A DNA stretch of 64,000 nucleotides from JALORV01 sp963780715 (lineage in GTDB: Bacteria > Pseudomonadota > Gammaproteobacteria > Burkholderiales > Burkholderiaceae_F), in the NCBI GenBank assembly GCA_963780715.1, contig CAWADK010000011.1, positions 45,587 through 109,586 of the forward strand, read 5' to 3'. Every line of letters starts with the position of its first letter. Within the stretch, counting starts at the first letter, position 1. Under the pieces are notes generated by a model that saw only the letters and a program-made list of their open reading frames with translations, did no database searches and was not told the origin of the DNA. The translations under genes were made by a program, and so were the position numbers. Shown here piece after piece: positions 34,139 to 43,637 of this stretch.

Positions 34139-35326
34139 TCAGCGCAGCTGGTCGCTCAGCAGCGCGAGGATGCGATCACCGGCCGCGGAACGTTCGGGCT
34201 TGCCGTCCTTGTCGAACACTTGGACCTGCGTTCCTGCCTGTCCCGTAGCGCTGACCTGCACGCGGTACTGCGGCGCCGGCACGGGCTTCTCCTGCCCGAG
34301 CATCTTGGAGAAGAAACCCTGCTCGTCCTTCTTCTTCGCTTCGTAGTCGGGATCGAGGTAACGGACGAAGTAGATGCCCTTGGCGCGATCACGGTCCTCG
34401 ACGGTGAAACCACCGCGGTCGAGGGCGAGCCCAACGCGCCGCCACGCCCGGTCGAAGGCATCGTCGATGACGAGCCGCTCGCTGCGGCCGTCGGGGCCCT
34501 TGATGATCCATGCCTGTTCCGGTGCTGCCGCGACCGTCGCTGCCGCGCCTGCGGCTGGCGCACCCTCCACCGCGGGGGCCTTGGCGCTCGCTGCCGGACG
34601 AGACACCGTGCCTTCGAAACGGGCGAGCAGCCGCTGCAGCATTTCGGCTTCCAGCCCGGGATCGGGCGGGCGCGGTTGCCAGGCCGTGCGGTCCTGCGCC
34701 GACGAGGTGAACACTTCGATCATGCCGCGATGGGAGATGAAGATCTCCGATGTGTCGGTGGCGGTGCGTTCGATGCGAGCCCGGTACCTGTCCTGTTCGC
34801 CCGTCTCATAGACCGAGCTGAAGACGCGACCCAGGGTTCGCCGGATGAGATCCTGGTTGAGCTTGGCCCGGTTTTCCGCCCAGACCGTTTCCATCACACC
34901 GGTTGCTGCGTCGGAATTCTCAACCGCCAGCCCAACGCTGGGCCAGAACTCAAGGAGGATGGGCCAAGCCTTCTCGGGTGGCATGTTGACCGCAAGCCAG
35001 CGCTGCGTGCCGGCGCGCTCGATGCGGGCAATCGTCGCCGACGGCGCCACCGCGGCAGCGGCGGCCGATCCGGGCGCGCCGACCGGCCCACCGGGGCGAG
35101 CTGCGGCCGTCGAGGAGGCCGTGACCGTCTGCGGCCGCTCCGGCACCGTGAAGCGCTCGTCGCGCGGCAACTGCGACAGGTCCGGCGGCACTTCGAGCGG
35201 TGTCGAGCGCGTCCGCGCATTCTGGTAGTCAATGGTCTGCGACACGCCACTACCGGTCCAGGTGCAGGCCGACAGGGCCACAACCGACGCGGCCAGGGCG
35301 ACGCGCGAAAAAGTCATGCGATACAT
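34139..35326 (-). CDS. bamC: Outer-membrane assembly lipoprotein BamC (NlpB)
   Basis: A 395-residue protein with signal MTFSRVALAASVVALSAC and lipobox Cys. The mature start TWTGSGVSQTIDYQNARTRS and then LEVPPDLSQLP is the BamC signature that runs along BamD. Two helix-grip domains follow, separated by an Ala/Pro linker. BamC is an accessory of the BAM complex that inserts outer-membrane barrels. The ATG at 35326 follows AGGAG. The gene lies 21 bases after dapA, the classical dapA-nlpB order. Confidence 0.9.
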   Translation of the reverse strand: MYRMTFSRVALAASVVALSACTWTGSGVSQTIDYQNARTRSTPLEVPPDLSQLPRDERFTVPERPQTVTASSTAAARPGGPVGAPGSAAAAAVAPSATIARIERAGTQRWLAVNMPPEKAWPILLEFWPSVGLAVENSDAATGVMETVWAENRAKLNQDLIRRTLGRVFSSVYETGEQDRYRARIERTATDTSEIFISHRGMIEVFTSSAQDRTAWQPRPPDPGLEAEMLQRLLARFEGTVSRPAASAKAPAVEGAPAAGAAATVAAAPEQAWIIKGPDGRSERLVIDDAFDRAWRRVGLALDRGGFTVEDRDRAKGIYFVRYLDPDYEAKKKDEQGFFSKMLGQEKPVPAPQYRVQVSATGQAGTQVQVFDKDGKPERSAAGDRILALLSDQLR

Positions 35327-35347
35327 CTGCGAAGCTCCTGCGCGCAT

Positions 35348-36223
35348 CTAGACGAGGCCCACTTCCTTCAGCGCGGCCAGCACGACGTGCTCCGCCGGGA
35401 CCGACAATTGCGTGAGCGGCAGTCGAATGCCACCCTCGATACGACCCATCTTGGCGAGGGCCCACTTGGCCGGGATCGGATTCGGCTCGACGAAGAGCTT
35501 CTGGTGCAGCGGCCAGAGCTGGGCGTTCAGCTGGCGTGCTCGTGCGAGGTCGCCGGCGAGCGCGGCCCGGCACATCTCGGACATCAGCTTCGGAGCAACG
35601 TTCGCCGTCACCGAGATGACCCCGTGTCCGCCCAGCAGCATCAAGGCCAGCGCGCTGTCGTCATTGCCGCTGTACAGCGCGAAACTCGGCGGCAGGCGCC
35701 TTAACAGGTCCGCAGCCCGGGCGGCATCGCCCGTGGCGTCCTTCAGTCCGACGATGCCGGGCACTTCGGACAGGCGCATCGTGGTGTCGTTGGCCAGATC
35801 CGCCACCGTGCGCCCGGGCACGTTGTAAAGGATCATCGGCAGGTCGACGGTTTCAGCGATCGTGCGGAAGTGCCGATACAGGCCTTCCTGCGTGGGCTTG
35901 TTGTAGTAGGGAACCACCTGCAGCGTGGCGTCGGCCCCGACGGCCTTTGCGTGGCGTGTCAGTTCGATCGCCTCGGATGTCGAGTTGCCGCCGGTGCCGG
36001 CGATGACGGGCACACGGCCCCGCACCGCGTCAACCGCGACGCGGATCAGTTCGCCGTGCTCCTGCTGGTCGACCGTCGGCGACTCTCCCGTCGTGCCGAC
36101 AGCGACGATGGCATTCGTGCCCTCGGCCACGTGCCAGTCGATCAGACGCCGGTAGGCGTCAAAGTCCAGCGAACCGTCGTCGCGCATCGGTGAAACGATG
36201 GCGACGATGCTGCCCTTGATCAT
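35348..36223 (-). CDS. dapA: 4-hydroxy-tetrahydrodipicolinate synthase
   Basis: A 291-residue TIM-barrel lyase that condenses pyruvate with aspartate semialdehyde for lysine and diaminopimelate. Visible parts are GSIVAIVSPM, VGTTGESPTV, the PYYNKPTQEGLYRHF loop with catalytic Tyr, the Schiff-base Lys in VGLKDATGD, and YSGNDDSAL. The ATG at 36223 matches the family start and has AGGAGG upstream. Upstream frame extension to 36394 is not coding-like. Confidence 0.97.
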   Translation of the reverse strand: MIKGSIVAIVSPMRDDGSLDFDAYRRLIDWHVAEGTNAIVAVGTTGESPTVDQQEHGELIRVAVDAVRGRVPVIAGTGGNSTSEAIELTRHAKAVGADATLQVVPYYNKPTQEGLYRHFRTIAETVDLPMILYNVPGRTVADLANDTTMRLSEVPGIVGLKDATGDAARAADLLRRLPPSFALYSGNDDSALALMLLGGHGVISVTANVAPKLMSEMCRAALAGDLARARQLNAQLWPLHQKLFVEPNPIPAKWALAKMGRIEGGIRLPLTQLSVPAEHVVLAALKEVGLV

Positions 36224-36293
36224 GATGTGTGCGGCCTCCTCAGCCCAAGCGGCGGATTCTACAGACCGCGCGCAATTCCAGCGGCGCTCCCGC

Positions 36294-36875
36294 TCACAGC
36301 GCCAGGACTTCGACCGGCGCCGACGCCTGTGGTTCAAGCCTGAGAGCGGCGATGCGCTGGACCATCGCCGGCTGCGCCGCATCGACCAGACCATCCTCGA
36401 ACGCGAGGATGCGCAGGTCCTGGAACGCGTCGAGCAGCTCGCGCGGGCGCAGCAGGAAATCCGGATTGCGGGGCCGCCCGAACTGCTCGTTGCCGCGCGC
36501 GAAGGTTTCGTAGATCAGCCGCCCTCCCGGCGCAACGGCTTCTGCCAGCAGGCTGAACAGCGGCCGGTGCAGGTAGTGAACGACGATGACCGCGTCGAAC
36601 TGCCGTCCGGCAAAAGGCCACGCTCCGCCTTCGAGATCCGCCTCGACGAACTCGACGCCGGACTCCGTCGCCAAAGACGCCGCGCATGCCGGGTCGACGT
36701 CCACCGCCGTGACACGGCAACCGCGGCGCGCGAGCCAGCGGGCATGCCGCCCGTGGCCACACGCCACGTCGAGCACGCGTGCATCGGCTTGGAGCCGTGA
36801 GGCGAAGCGGACCACCCACGGCGATGGATCGGTCGCCTGCGGGTTCGAGCGCGGCGCACCTTCGCCCGTCGCCAC
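36294..36875 (-). CDS. Class I SAM-dependent methyltransferase
   Basis: A 193-residue Rossmann-fold enzyme. RVLDVACGHGRHARWLARRG is motif I, AVDVDP motif II, EFVEADLE motif III, FDAVIVVHYLHRPLF motif IV. It resembles small tellurite/TehB-like methyltransferases; the substrate is unknown. The start is probably GTG at 36875, 1 base after the trpS stop, so it is coupled to trpS. Confidence 0.85.
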   Translation of the reverse strand: MATGEGAPRSNPQATDPSPWVVRFASRLQADARVLDVACGHGRHARWLARRGCRVTAVDVDPACAASLATESGVEFVEADLEGGAWPFAGRQFDAVIVVHYLHRPLFSLLAEAVAPGGRLIYETFARGNEQFGRPRNPDFLLRPRELLDAFQDLRILAFEDGLVDAAQPAMVQRIAALRLEPQASAPVEVLAL

Positions 36876-36876
36876 G

Positions 36877-38079
36877 TCAGTCGTAGACAAGGCCCATTGC
36901 GTCGCGCACGTCACGCATCGTTTCCTGCGCGGCGGCGCGCGCACGATCGCAACCGTCCGCCACGATCGACCGCAGCAGCGACGGATCGTCGAGGTAGGGC
37001 TGGGCGCGCTCGCGCCAGGGCTGCTGCTCCCTGAGCATCGCGTCGATGACCGGCTGCTTGCAGTCGAGGCAACCGATGCCAGCCGTGCGGCAGCCTTGTG
37101 CCGCCCAGGACTGCGTCTCCTCGGTCGAGTAGACCTTGTGCAACTGCCACACCGGGCAGCGTTCGGGTTCACCGGGATCGCTGCGGCGGACACGCGCGGG
37201 ATCCGTCGTCATGCGGCGGATCTTCTCCGTCAGCGCCTTGGGCTCCTCACGCATCAGGATCACGTTGCCGTAGCTCTTGGACATCTTCTGGCCGTCGAGC
37301 CCCGGCAGCTTGGGAGTCTCAGTGAGCTTGACATCGGGCTCGACGAGGATGACCCGGCGCGAGCCTTCGAGAAACCCGAACGCGCGCTCGCGATCGCCCA
37401 TCGACATGCTCTGCGCCTGGGACAGCAGCGCGCGGGCCTGCTCGAGCGCGTCGCTGTCGCCCTGCTCCTGGTAGCGCGTGCGCAGGTCGTGGTAGAGCTT
37501 GGCGCGCTTGGCTCCAAGCTTCTTGACCGCGGCCCTGGCCTTTTCCTCGAAGCCGGGCTCGCGCCCGAACAGGTTGTTGAAGCGCCGCGCGATCTCGCGC
37601 GTCATCTCGATGTGCGGGACCTGGTCTTCGCCGACCGGCACCATCGTCGCGCGGTAGATCAGGATGTCCGCGGCCTGCATCAGCGGGTAGCCGAGGAAAC
37701 CGTAGGTCGCGAGGTCGCGGTCACTGATTCTTTCGATCTGGTCCTTGTAGGTCGGCACCCGTTCGAGCCAGCCGAGCGGTGTCGACATGGAGAGCAGCAG
37801 GAAGAGCTCCGCATGTTCGGGCACACGCGACTGGATGAATACCGTCGCCTTGTTGGGGTCGAGGCCGGCAGCGAACCAGTCGATCACCATGTCCCAGACA
37901 CTCGCCGCGAGCACTTCGGGAGTCTCGTAATGGGTCGTCAGCGCATGCCAGTCGGCGACGAAGAAGTAACAGGGGTGCTCGTCCTGCAGCTTCACCCAGT
38001 TCTTCAGCGCCCCGTGATAGTGGCCGATGTGCAGCGCGCCGGTCGGGCGCATGCCGGAAAGCACGCGATCAGGAAACAT
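36877..38079 (-). CDS. trpS: Tryptophanyl-tRNA synthetase
   Basis: A 400-residue class I synthetase: VLSGMRPTGALHIGHYHGAL holds the HIGH-like T-G-x-x-H-I-G-H, and GQKMSKSYGN is the KMSKS loop. An insertion between about 200 and 260 (FLEGSRRVILVEP, LTETPKL) makes it longer than the 330-residue E. coli type, as in other betaproteobacteria. It starts 3 bases after the site-2 protease gene. Confidence 0.96.
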   Translation of the reverse strand: MFPDRVLSGMRPTGALHIGHYHGALKNWVKLQDEHPCYFFVADWHALTTHYETPEVLAASVWDMVIDWFAAGLDPNKATVFIQSRVPEHAELFLLLSMSTPLGWLERVPTYKDQIERISDRDLATYGFLGYPLMQAADILIYRATMVPVGEDQVPHIEMTREIARRFNNLFGREPGFEEKARAAVKKLGAKRAKLYHDLRTRYQEQGDSDALEQARALLSQAQSMSMGDRERAFGFLEGSRRVILVEPDVKLTETPKLPGLDGQKMSKSYGNVILMREEPKALTEKIRRMTTDPARVRRSDPGEPERCPVWQLHKVYSTEETQSWAAQGCRTAGIGCLDCKQPVIDAMLREQQPWRERAQPYLDDPSLLRSIVADGCDRARAAAQETMRDVRDAMGLVYD

Positions 38080-38082
38080 GGC

Positions 38083-38730
38083 TCAGACGAAGATTCGAAC
38101 GATGGCGACACCGAACTCGTAGAACGGCTGCAGGAAGAAGCCGAGCGTGTTGGTGGCGAGCAAGGCAATGAGGATAAAGAAACCGTAGGGCTCGACGCGG
38201 GCAAGCGCATTGGACAGGCGATGCGGCAGCAGGCCGACGAGGATGCGCCCGCCGTCGAGCGGCGGCAGCGGAAGGAGGTTGAGCGCCATTAAGCCGATGT
38301 TCACGAAGACGCCGGCCTTCGCCATCTCGACAAAGAACCTCTCCTCCAGGCCAGTCTCGATCAGTCCCTTCAGGATCACCGCCCAGCCGATGGCCATCAG
38401 CAGGTTGACGGCGGGCCCCGCCGCGGCGACCCAGATCATGTCGCGCTTGGGATGCCGCAGGTTGGCGAAGTTCACCGGCACGGGTTTCGCCCAGCCGAAC
38501 ATGAATCCTGCCCCGCCAGCGAGTTTCGACAGCAGCACGATGGCGAGCGGCACGATCACCGTGCCGACCGGATCGATGTGTTTGACGGGATTGAGCGTCA
38601 CGCGCCCCAGCATGAAGGCTGTCGAATCGCCGAACATGCGCGCGACATAGCCATGCGCCGCTTCATGCAACGTGATGGCCAGCAGCACCGGGATTGCGTA
38701 GACGGCGATCGCCTGGATCACGCTGTCCAT
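38083..38730 (-). CDS. Site-2 protease family (M50) membrane metalloprotease
   Basis: A 215-residue multi-helix membrane protein. LAITLHEAAHGYVARMFGD has the zinc motif H-E-x-x-H and NLLPLPPLDGGRIL the third ligand Asp. It is the minimal rhomboid-sized M50 type often coded next to trpS. Its substrate is unknown. ATG at 38730 is the first start that gives a complete first helix; the frame further upstream is Arg-rich and unlikely. Confidence 0.9.
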   Translation of the reverse strand: MDSVIQAIAVYAIPVLLAITLHEAAHGYVARMFGDSTAFMLGRVTLNPVKHIDPVGTVIVPLAIVLLSKLAGGAGFMFGWAKPVPVNFANLRHPKRDMIWVAAAGPAVNLLMAIGWAVILKGLIETGLEERFFVEMAKAGVFVNIGLMALNLLPLPPLDGGRILVGLLPHRLSNALARVEPYGFFILIALLATNTLGFFLQPFYEFGVAIVRIFV

Positions 38731-38959
38731 GGACAGAAGTCTATCAGTCGAGCGTCGCCTTCCCGCGCGGCGCAACGAACGTCCCGCCTCGGCGCAACGA
38801 GGCGCGGCTGAAGTCCGTGAGCGTCGCGCTGACCCTGCCCGCCCCACGCCGTTGAAATCGGGCCGTACGCCCGGCCGCTCCGAAGGGAGGCCCGCTGACT
38901 TACAACGCATGCGGTGCACGTGCGACCGCGCAGCGGTCGCGTACACCGAATGCGAACTC

Positions 38960-39583
38960 TTAAAGTCCCAAAGCCGCCAGATCGCCCTTGCCTTCGCGGA
39001 TGACAACCGCTTCGGCGCCCGACAGATCGACGACGGTGGTCGGTTCGATTCCGCACGGTCCGGCATCGAGGACGAAGTCGACCAGGTGATCGAGCCGCGC
39101 GCGGATGTCGTCGACGTCGTTCAATGGGAGTTCATCGCCCGGCAGTTGCAGCGTCGTGCTGATCAGCGGCTGCCCCAGGACATCGAGCAGGCCGAGCGCG
39201 ACGGGATGGTCGGGAATGCGCAGGCCGATGGTCCGGCGCGATGGGTGCGACAGGCGCCGCGGCACTTCGCGCGTGGCTTCGAGAATCAGCGTGTACGGGC
39301 CCGGTGTGACGTCCTTCAGCACGCGGTAGGTCGCGTTGTCGACCTTGGCATAGGAGCCGAGGTCCGACAGGTCGCGGCACATCATCGTCAGCAGATGCCG
39401 CTCGCCGAGACGGCGGATCGCGCGGATGCGGTCCACGGCCGCCTTGTCGTCAAGGTGGCAGGCCAGCGCGTAGCACGAGTCGGTTGGAATCGCACCCACG
39501 CCGCCGTGGTCGAGGATCTGCGCCGCCTGTCGCAGCAGACGCACCTGAGGATTGACCGGATGGACGACGAAAAGCTGAGCCAT
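38960..39583 (-). CDS. YciO/Sua5-family threonylcarbamoyl-AMP synthase-like protein
   Basis: A 207-residue protein of the YrdC fold. It shows GGVGAIPTDSCYALAC, AIRRLGERHLLTMMCRDLSDLG and YAKVDNATYRVLKDVTPGPYTLIL, closest to YciO rather than TsaC. The basic nucleotide-binding surface is retained. TsaC makes threonylcarbamoyl-adenylate for t6A; YciO activity is weaker and its role is less clear. It forms a run with the PHP gene (54-base gap), as with E. coli yciO-yciV. Confidence 0.88.
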   Translation of the reverse strand: MAQLFVVHPVNPQVRLLRQAAQILDHGGVGAIPTDSCYALACHLDDKAAVDRIRAIRRLGERHLLTMMCRDLSDLGSYAKVDNATYRVLKDVTPGPYTLILEATREVPRRLSHPSRRTIGLRIPDHPVALGLLDVLGQPLISTTLQLPGDELPLNDVDDIRARLDHLVDFVLDAGPCGIEPTTVVDLSGAEAVVIREGKGDLAALGL

Positions 39584-39637
39584 TTTCAGCTCACGAGAGC
39601 GCGCCGGCGACGCGCGTCGGCAAAAAGTGCGGGCAGA

Positions 39638-40501
39638 TCATGCAAACCGGTGCCAGACGGGCGTAAGGCCGGGTGGCAACGGCGCCACGACACCCAGTTC
39701 CACGTTCTCCGCTTCGCCGGGGCCGTGGAAGTCACTGCCCCGCGACGCCTCGAGCTCCATTTCGCGCGCCAGCGCGGCAAACTGGCGCACCTGCTCCCGC
39801 GAGTGATTGCTGGTCACGACTTCGAGAGCCACGCCGCCGGCCTCTTTGAATTCCCTGATCAGCTCGTGCAGCTTGAGTTCACCGACGCGGTAACGCCCCG
39901 GATGAGCCAGCACCGCCACCCCACCCGCCGCGGTGATCCACTGCACGGCCTCGTCCAGGTGCGCCCACTCGTGCGGGACGTAGCCCGGCTTGCCCGCCAC
40001 CAGATAGCGCTTGAAGACATCGCGCACGTCGCGGCAGATGCCGGTGTCGACGAGGTAGCGCGCGAAGTGGGTACGCGAAATCAGTTCTGGATTGCGCACG
40101 TAGCGCAGCGCACCTTCGTAAGCGTCTTCAATCCCCGCCGCCGCGAGCCCCGCGCTCATCTGCTGGGCGCGTTCGGTGCGGCCGCTGCGAACGCGCGCGA
40201 GGGCCTTGAGCAGCCGCCGGTCGTCCGGATCGATACCCAGGCCGACGATGTGCACGGTCGTCGACCCCCACGTCACCGAAATTTCCACGCCGGTCACGAA
40301 CGGCAGATCAACTTCGCGTGCCGTCGCAGCGGCCTCCTCCAGCCCCGCCAACTCGTCGTGATCGGTCAGCGCAAAAAGTTCGACAGCGCGCTCGGACGCC
40401 CGCAGCACGAGTTCGCGCGGCGACAGCACGCCATCGGAGATCGTGGAGTGAGAATGCAGGTCCGCAGCGAGCGCACTCGCCGGGTGTTCTTCGACCATCA
40501 T
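39638..40501 (-). CDS. PHP-domain nucleoside bisphosphate phosphatase / 5'-3' exonuclease (YciV/RNase AM-like)
   Basis: The protein has 287 residues. PHP metal motifs are DLHSHSTISDG (14-24), LTDHDEL, VTGVEISVTW, LAHPGRY, and near the end GSDFHGPGE. E. coli YciV trims 5' ends of rRNA and hydrolyses pAp-type nucleotides. A TAGAAT box ends 6 bases before the first ATG on the minus strand, with no ribosome site between. Confidence 0.9.
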   Translation of the reverse strand: MMVEEHPASALAADLHSHSTISDGVLSPRELVLRASERAVELFALTDHDELAGLEEAAATAREVDLPFVTGVEISVTWGSTTVHIVGLGIDPDDRRLLKALARVRSGRTERAQQMSAGLAAAGIEDAYEGALRYVRNPELISRTHFARYLVDTGICRDVRDVFKRYLVAGKPGYVPHEWAHLDEAVQWITAAGGVAVLAHPGRYRVGELKLHELIREFKEAGGVALEVVTSNHSREQVRQFAALAREMELEASRGSDFHGPGEAENVELGVVAPLPPGLTPVWHRFA

Positions 40502-40510
40502 GGACGAATT

Positions 40511-41479
40511 CTAACGGGCGGCGTCGATGCGCCGCGCGACGAAGGCGCGGATCGCCTGCGCGACGAACTCCGGTCGATCGTGGTGCACCATGTGGCCGGC
40601 GTCTTCCACCACGATGGCTTCGGCGTCGCGCAGCACCGCGCGACGCCGCTCGACCTCCTCGATCGCCGCCTGCGGTACGTCGGCGACGAAGCGCAGAACG
40701 TCCGTGTTCTCCGCGCGGATCCACAGTACGGGGCACTCGATGCGCGCCCAGCAGGCGAGCACTTCGTCGAGGCGATAGAGCGTCGGGTTGACGATCCTGT
40801 GCGCCGGGTCCCCCGCCACGGCCCAGCGGCCGTCGGCCTGCTCGATGGCCCAGTGCTGCGCCAGAAACGCGGCACGCTCAGGCGTCAGCCGCGGGTTGTT
40901 CCGCTGCAGGCGGCGCGCGACGTCGGCCGCGCTTTCGTAATCACGCATGGCAACGCCGTTGCGGAGTTCGTCGAGCCACTGGGCGAAGCGTCCAGGCGCC
41001 TGCGCCGCGTGGGTTTCGCGCAGTCCGAAGCCTTCCAGATTGATGACGGCCCGCGCGCGGTCCGGCCGTATCCCGGCGTAAAGCAGAGCAACGTTGCCGC
41101 CCATGCTGTGGCCGACCAGGATGGCAGGTCCCGGCACCTGCGCATCGAGCACGCGCTCGAGGTCCGCCAGATAGTCGGGAAACCAGTAACAGTCGGCCCG
41201 CGGGCGCTCGGTCAGGCCGTAACCGCGCCAGTCCGGCGCCACCACGCGCCAGTCCTCCGGCAAGGCATCGACGACGAACTGGAACGACGCCGAAACATCC
41301 ATCCAGCCGTGCAGCATGACCAGCGTGTGACGTGACTGTTCCGGCGCCGGACCCCAGCAGCGCAGGTGGTAGCGCAGGCCGCGGATGTCGACGAACTCGG
41401 AGCGCGAGGGCCGCAGGTTGGCGTTCAAGTGGTTTTCCCGCGCACGCGCGTCGTCGTTCGTTGCATCGTCCAGCGGCAT
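40511..41479 (-). CDS. Alpha/beta hydrolase
   Basis: A 322-residue serine hydrolase. VMLHGWMD forms the oxyanion region, GHSMGGN (about 124-130) carries the nucleophile Ser, and DAGHMVHHD the catalytic His. Family members include esterases and epoxide or thioesterases; the substrate is not clear. It diverges from the acyl-CoA ligase gene across 38 bases. A TATAAT box ends 5 bases before its ATG, with no room for a ribosome site. Confidence 0.88.
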   Translation of the reverse strand: MPLDDATNDDARARENHLNANLRPSRSEFVDIRGLRYHLRCWGPAPEQSRHTLVMLHGWMDVSASFQFVVDALPEDWRVVAPDWRGYGLTERPRADCYWFPDYLADLERVLDAQVPGPAILVGHSMGGNVALLYAGIRPDRARAVINLEGFGLRETHAAQAPGRFAQWLDELRNGVAMRDYESAADVARRLQRNNPRLTPERAAFLAQHWAIEQADGRWAVAGDPAHRIVNPTLYRLDEVLACWARIECPVLWIRAENTDVLRFVADVPQAAIEEVERRRAVLRDAEAIVVEDAGHMVHHDRPEFVAQAIRAFVARRIDAAR

Positions 41480-41517
41480 CGGCGATTATAGGAAGGCCGT
41501 CAAACGAAGGGATCACC

Positions 41518-43167
41518 ATGCGCGACCAGTATCGCGCGCTCTATGAATCGTTCCGCTGGAGCGTGCCGGCGGAATTCAACATCGCCACGGTCTGCAGCCG
41601 CCGCTGGGCCAGCGAGTCATCGCGGATCGCGCTGCATTGCGAGGACGAACGCGGCAACCGCGCCTCCTACACCTATGCGGCGCTGCAGGCCGACGCCAAC
41701 CGGCTGTCGAATGCGCTGCGCGCATTCGGCGTGCAACGCGGAGACCGCGTCGCGATCGTGCTGCCGCAGCGCCCTGAAACGGCGGTCGCCCACATTGCGA
41801 TCTACCAGCTGGGCGCCGTCGCGATGCCGCTTTCGCTGCTGTTCGGCCCTGAAGCGCTCGAGTACCGGCTGCAGGACAGCCGCGCCGTGGCAGCGATCGT
41901 CGACGCCACCGCGCTACCGGCGCTCGAGTCGATTCATGACAGATGCCCGGACCTGAAGAGCCTGATCGTCGTCGACGAAGTCGCATCGGCCGCTAGGGAC
42001 TGGAGCACGTTGCTCGCAGCCGCGTCGGACCGATTCGAGACAGTCGTCACCCGTGCGAGCGATCCGGCTGTGCTGATCTACACCAGCGGAACGACCGGCC
42101 CGCCGAAGGGTGCGCTGATGCCGCACTCGGCGCTGATCGGCAATCTGCCGGGGTTCGTGGCCTCGCAGAACTGGTTTCCGCAGGCGGGCGACGTGTTCTG
42201 GTCCCCCGCCGACTGGGCGTGGACGGGTGGCCTGATGGACGCGCTGCTGCCGACGCTGTACTTCGGGTTTCCAATCATCGGCACCCGCGGCCGCTTCGCG
42301 CCCGATCGCGCGTTCGAACTGATGCAGCGCTACGGCGTGACCAACGCGTTCCTGTTCCCAACCGCGCTGAAGATGATGATGAAGTCGGTCGACGCACCGC
42401 GCAGTCGCTATGACCTGCGGCTGCGCGCGATCATGAGTGCCGGCGAAGCAGTGGGTGAGACCGTGTTCGACTGGTGCCGCACCGCGCTCGGCGTGACGGT
42501 CAACGAGATGTTCGGCCAGACCGAGATGAACTACATCGTCGGCAACTCGCACGAGAAATGGCCCGCACGCCCGGGCAGCATGGGCCGGCCCTACCCTGGG
42601 CACCGTGTCGCGGTCATCGACGACAACGGGCAGCCCGTGCCTGCCGGAGCAACCGGCGAAGTCGCGCTGCACCGGCGCGACATCCATGGCCATGCCGATC
42701 CGGTGTTCTTCCTCGAGTACTGGCGCAATCCCGAAGCGACGCGCCGCAAGTTCAGCGGCGACTGGTGCCGTACGGGCGATCTCGCCAGCGTCGACGCCGA
42801 CGGCTACCTCTGGTACCAGGGGCGCGCCGACGACATGTTCAAGGCGGCGGGCTACCGGATCGGGCCGAGCGAGATCGAGAATTGCCTGATCAAGCACCCG
42901 GCCGTCGCCAACGTCGCCGTGGTTCCCAAGCCCGACGCCGAGCGCGGCGCTGTCGTGAAGGCGTACGTCGTGCTGGCAGGCGGTCATGCTGCTTCACCGG
43001 CCTTGGTGGAGGAGCTGCAGTCGCACGTGCGCGGCAAGCTCGCCCCCTACGAATACCCGAAGGAAATCGAGTTCATCGAAGCGTTGCCGATGACGACCAC
43101 TGGAAAGGTGCAGCGACGGGTGCTGCGCGACCGCGAGGCGGCGCGTGCTCGCGGTGAGAGCGGCTAG
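41518..43167 (+). CDS. AMP-dependent acyl-CoA synthetase
   Basis: A 549-residue adenylate-forming ligase. IYTSGTTGPPKGALMPH is the P-loop, NEMFGQTEMNYIVGN the A5 motif, WCRTGDLASVDADGY A7, and MTTTGKVQRRVLR carries the catalytic Lys. The sequence resembles medium-chain or benzoate-type acyl-CoA synthetases of the AcsM group. Divergent hydrolase and convergent MaoC hydratase genes suggest a small fatty or aromatic acid module. Confidence 0.93.
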   Translation: MRDQYRALYESFRWSVPAEFNIATVCSRRWASESSRIALHCEDERGNRASYTYAALQADANRLSNALRAFGVQRGDRVAIVLPQRPETAVAHIAIYQLGAVAMPLSLLFGPEALEYRLQDSRAVAAIVDATALPALESIHDRCPDLKSLIVVDEVASAARDWSTLLAAASDRFETVVTRASDPAVLIYTSGTTGPPKGALMPHSALIGNLPGFVASQNWFPQAGDVFWSPADWAWTGGLMDALLPTLYFGFPIIGTRGRFAPDRAFELMQRYGVTNAFLFPTALKMMMKSVDAPRSRYDLRLRAIMSAGEAVGETVFDWCRTALGVTVNEMFGQTEMNYIVGNSHEKWPARPGSMGRPYPGHRVAVIDDNGQPVPAGATGEVALHRRDIHGHADPVFFLEYWRNPEATRRKFSGDWCRTGDLASVDADGYLWYQGRADDMFKAAGYRIGPSEIENCLIKHPAVANVAVVPKPDAERGAVVKAYVVLAGGHAASPALVEELQSHVRGKLAPYEYPKEIEFIEALPMTTTGKVQRRVLRDREAARARGESG

Positions 43168-43174
43168 CGGAGAC

Positions 43175-43630
43175 TCACGCGTCGGCCACGAGCATCTTGC
43201 CGCTCGCGGTCGCGACGAGTTCGCCGGTCTGATTACGGGCCTCGCACTCGGCAGCGACGATGCCGCCGCCATGTCGGGGTTTCGGCAGCAACTCTGTCAC
43301 GGTCCACTCGATCGCCAGCACGTCGCCTGGCCGCACCGGCGCCAGGAAGCGCGCGTTATGTTCCAGGTACCCGAGAGCCGTGCCTGAAACGAGGTTGCCG
43401 AACGGAGCACTCATCAGGGCCGAGGTCAGCACGCCGTGCAGAATCCGGCCGCCAAAGCGCGTGGACCGCGCGTACGCGTCGTCGACATGCAGGGGATTGA
43501 AATCCCCGATCAGTTCAGCACCCTGATCGAGGTGTTCGGGCGTGACCTTCACCTTCGAGCCGAAGGTGTCGCCGAGGCGAAACTCCGAGAACCGCCAGCC
43601 CGTGGCTGGCGCCGCGCGTGGCGTCGCCAT
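43175..43630 (-). CDS. MaoC-like (R)-hydratase / dehydratase
   Basis: A 151-residue hot-dog-fold protein. DFNPLHVDDAYARSTRFGGRILHG holds the Asp-His hydratase dyad of the R-specific enoyl-CoA hydratase type. Such enzymes add water to trans-2-enoyl-CoA, feeding polyhydroxyalkanoate or beta-oxidation. The ATG at 43630 is preferred because it clears the upstream gene by 7 bases; a longer frame would overlap it. It converges with the acyl-CoA synthetase gene. Confidence 0.9.
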   Translation of the reverse strand: MATPRAAPATGWRFSEFRLGDTFGSKVKVTPEHLDQGAELIGDFNPLHVDDAYARSTRFGGRILHGVLTSALMSAPFGNLVSGTALGYLEHNARFLAPVRPGDVLAIEWTVTELLPKPRHGGGIVAAECEARNQTGELVATASGKMLVADA

Positions 43631-43637
43631 CGCCGGC

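Noticed and set aside
38729..41335. An 868-codon plus-strand frame covering YciO, PHP and hydrolase genes
   Set aside because: It runs antisense across three real genes and has only low-complexity character.
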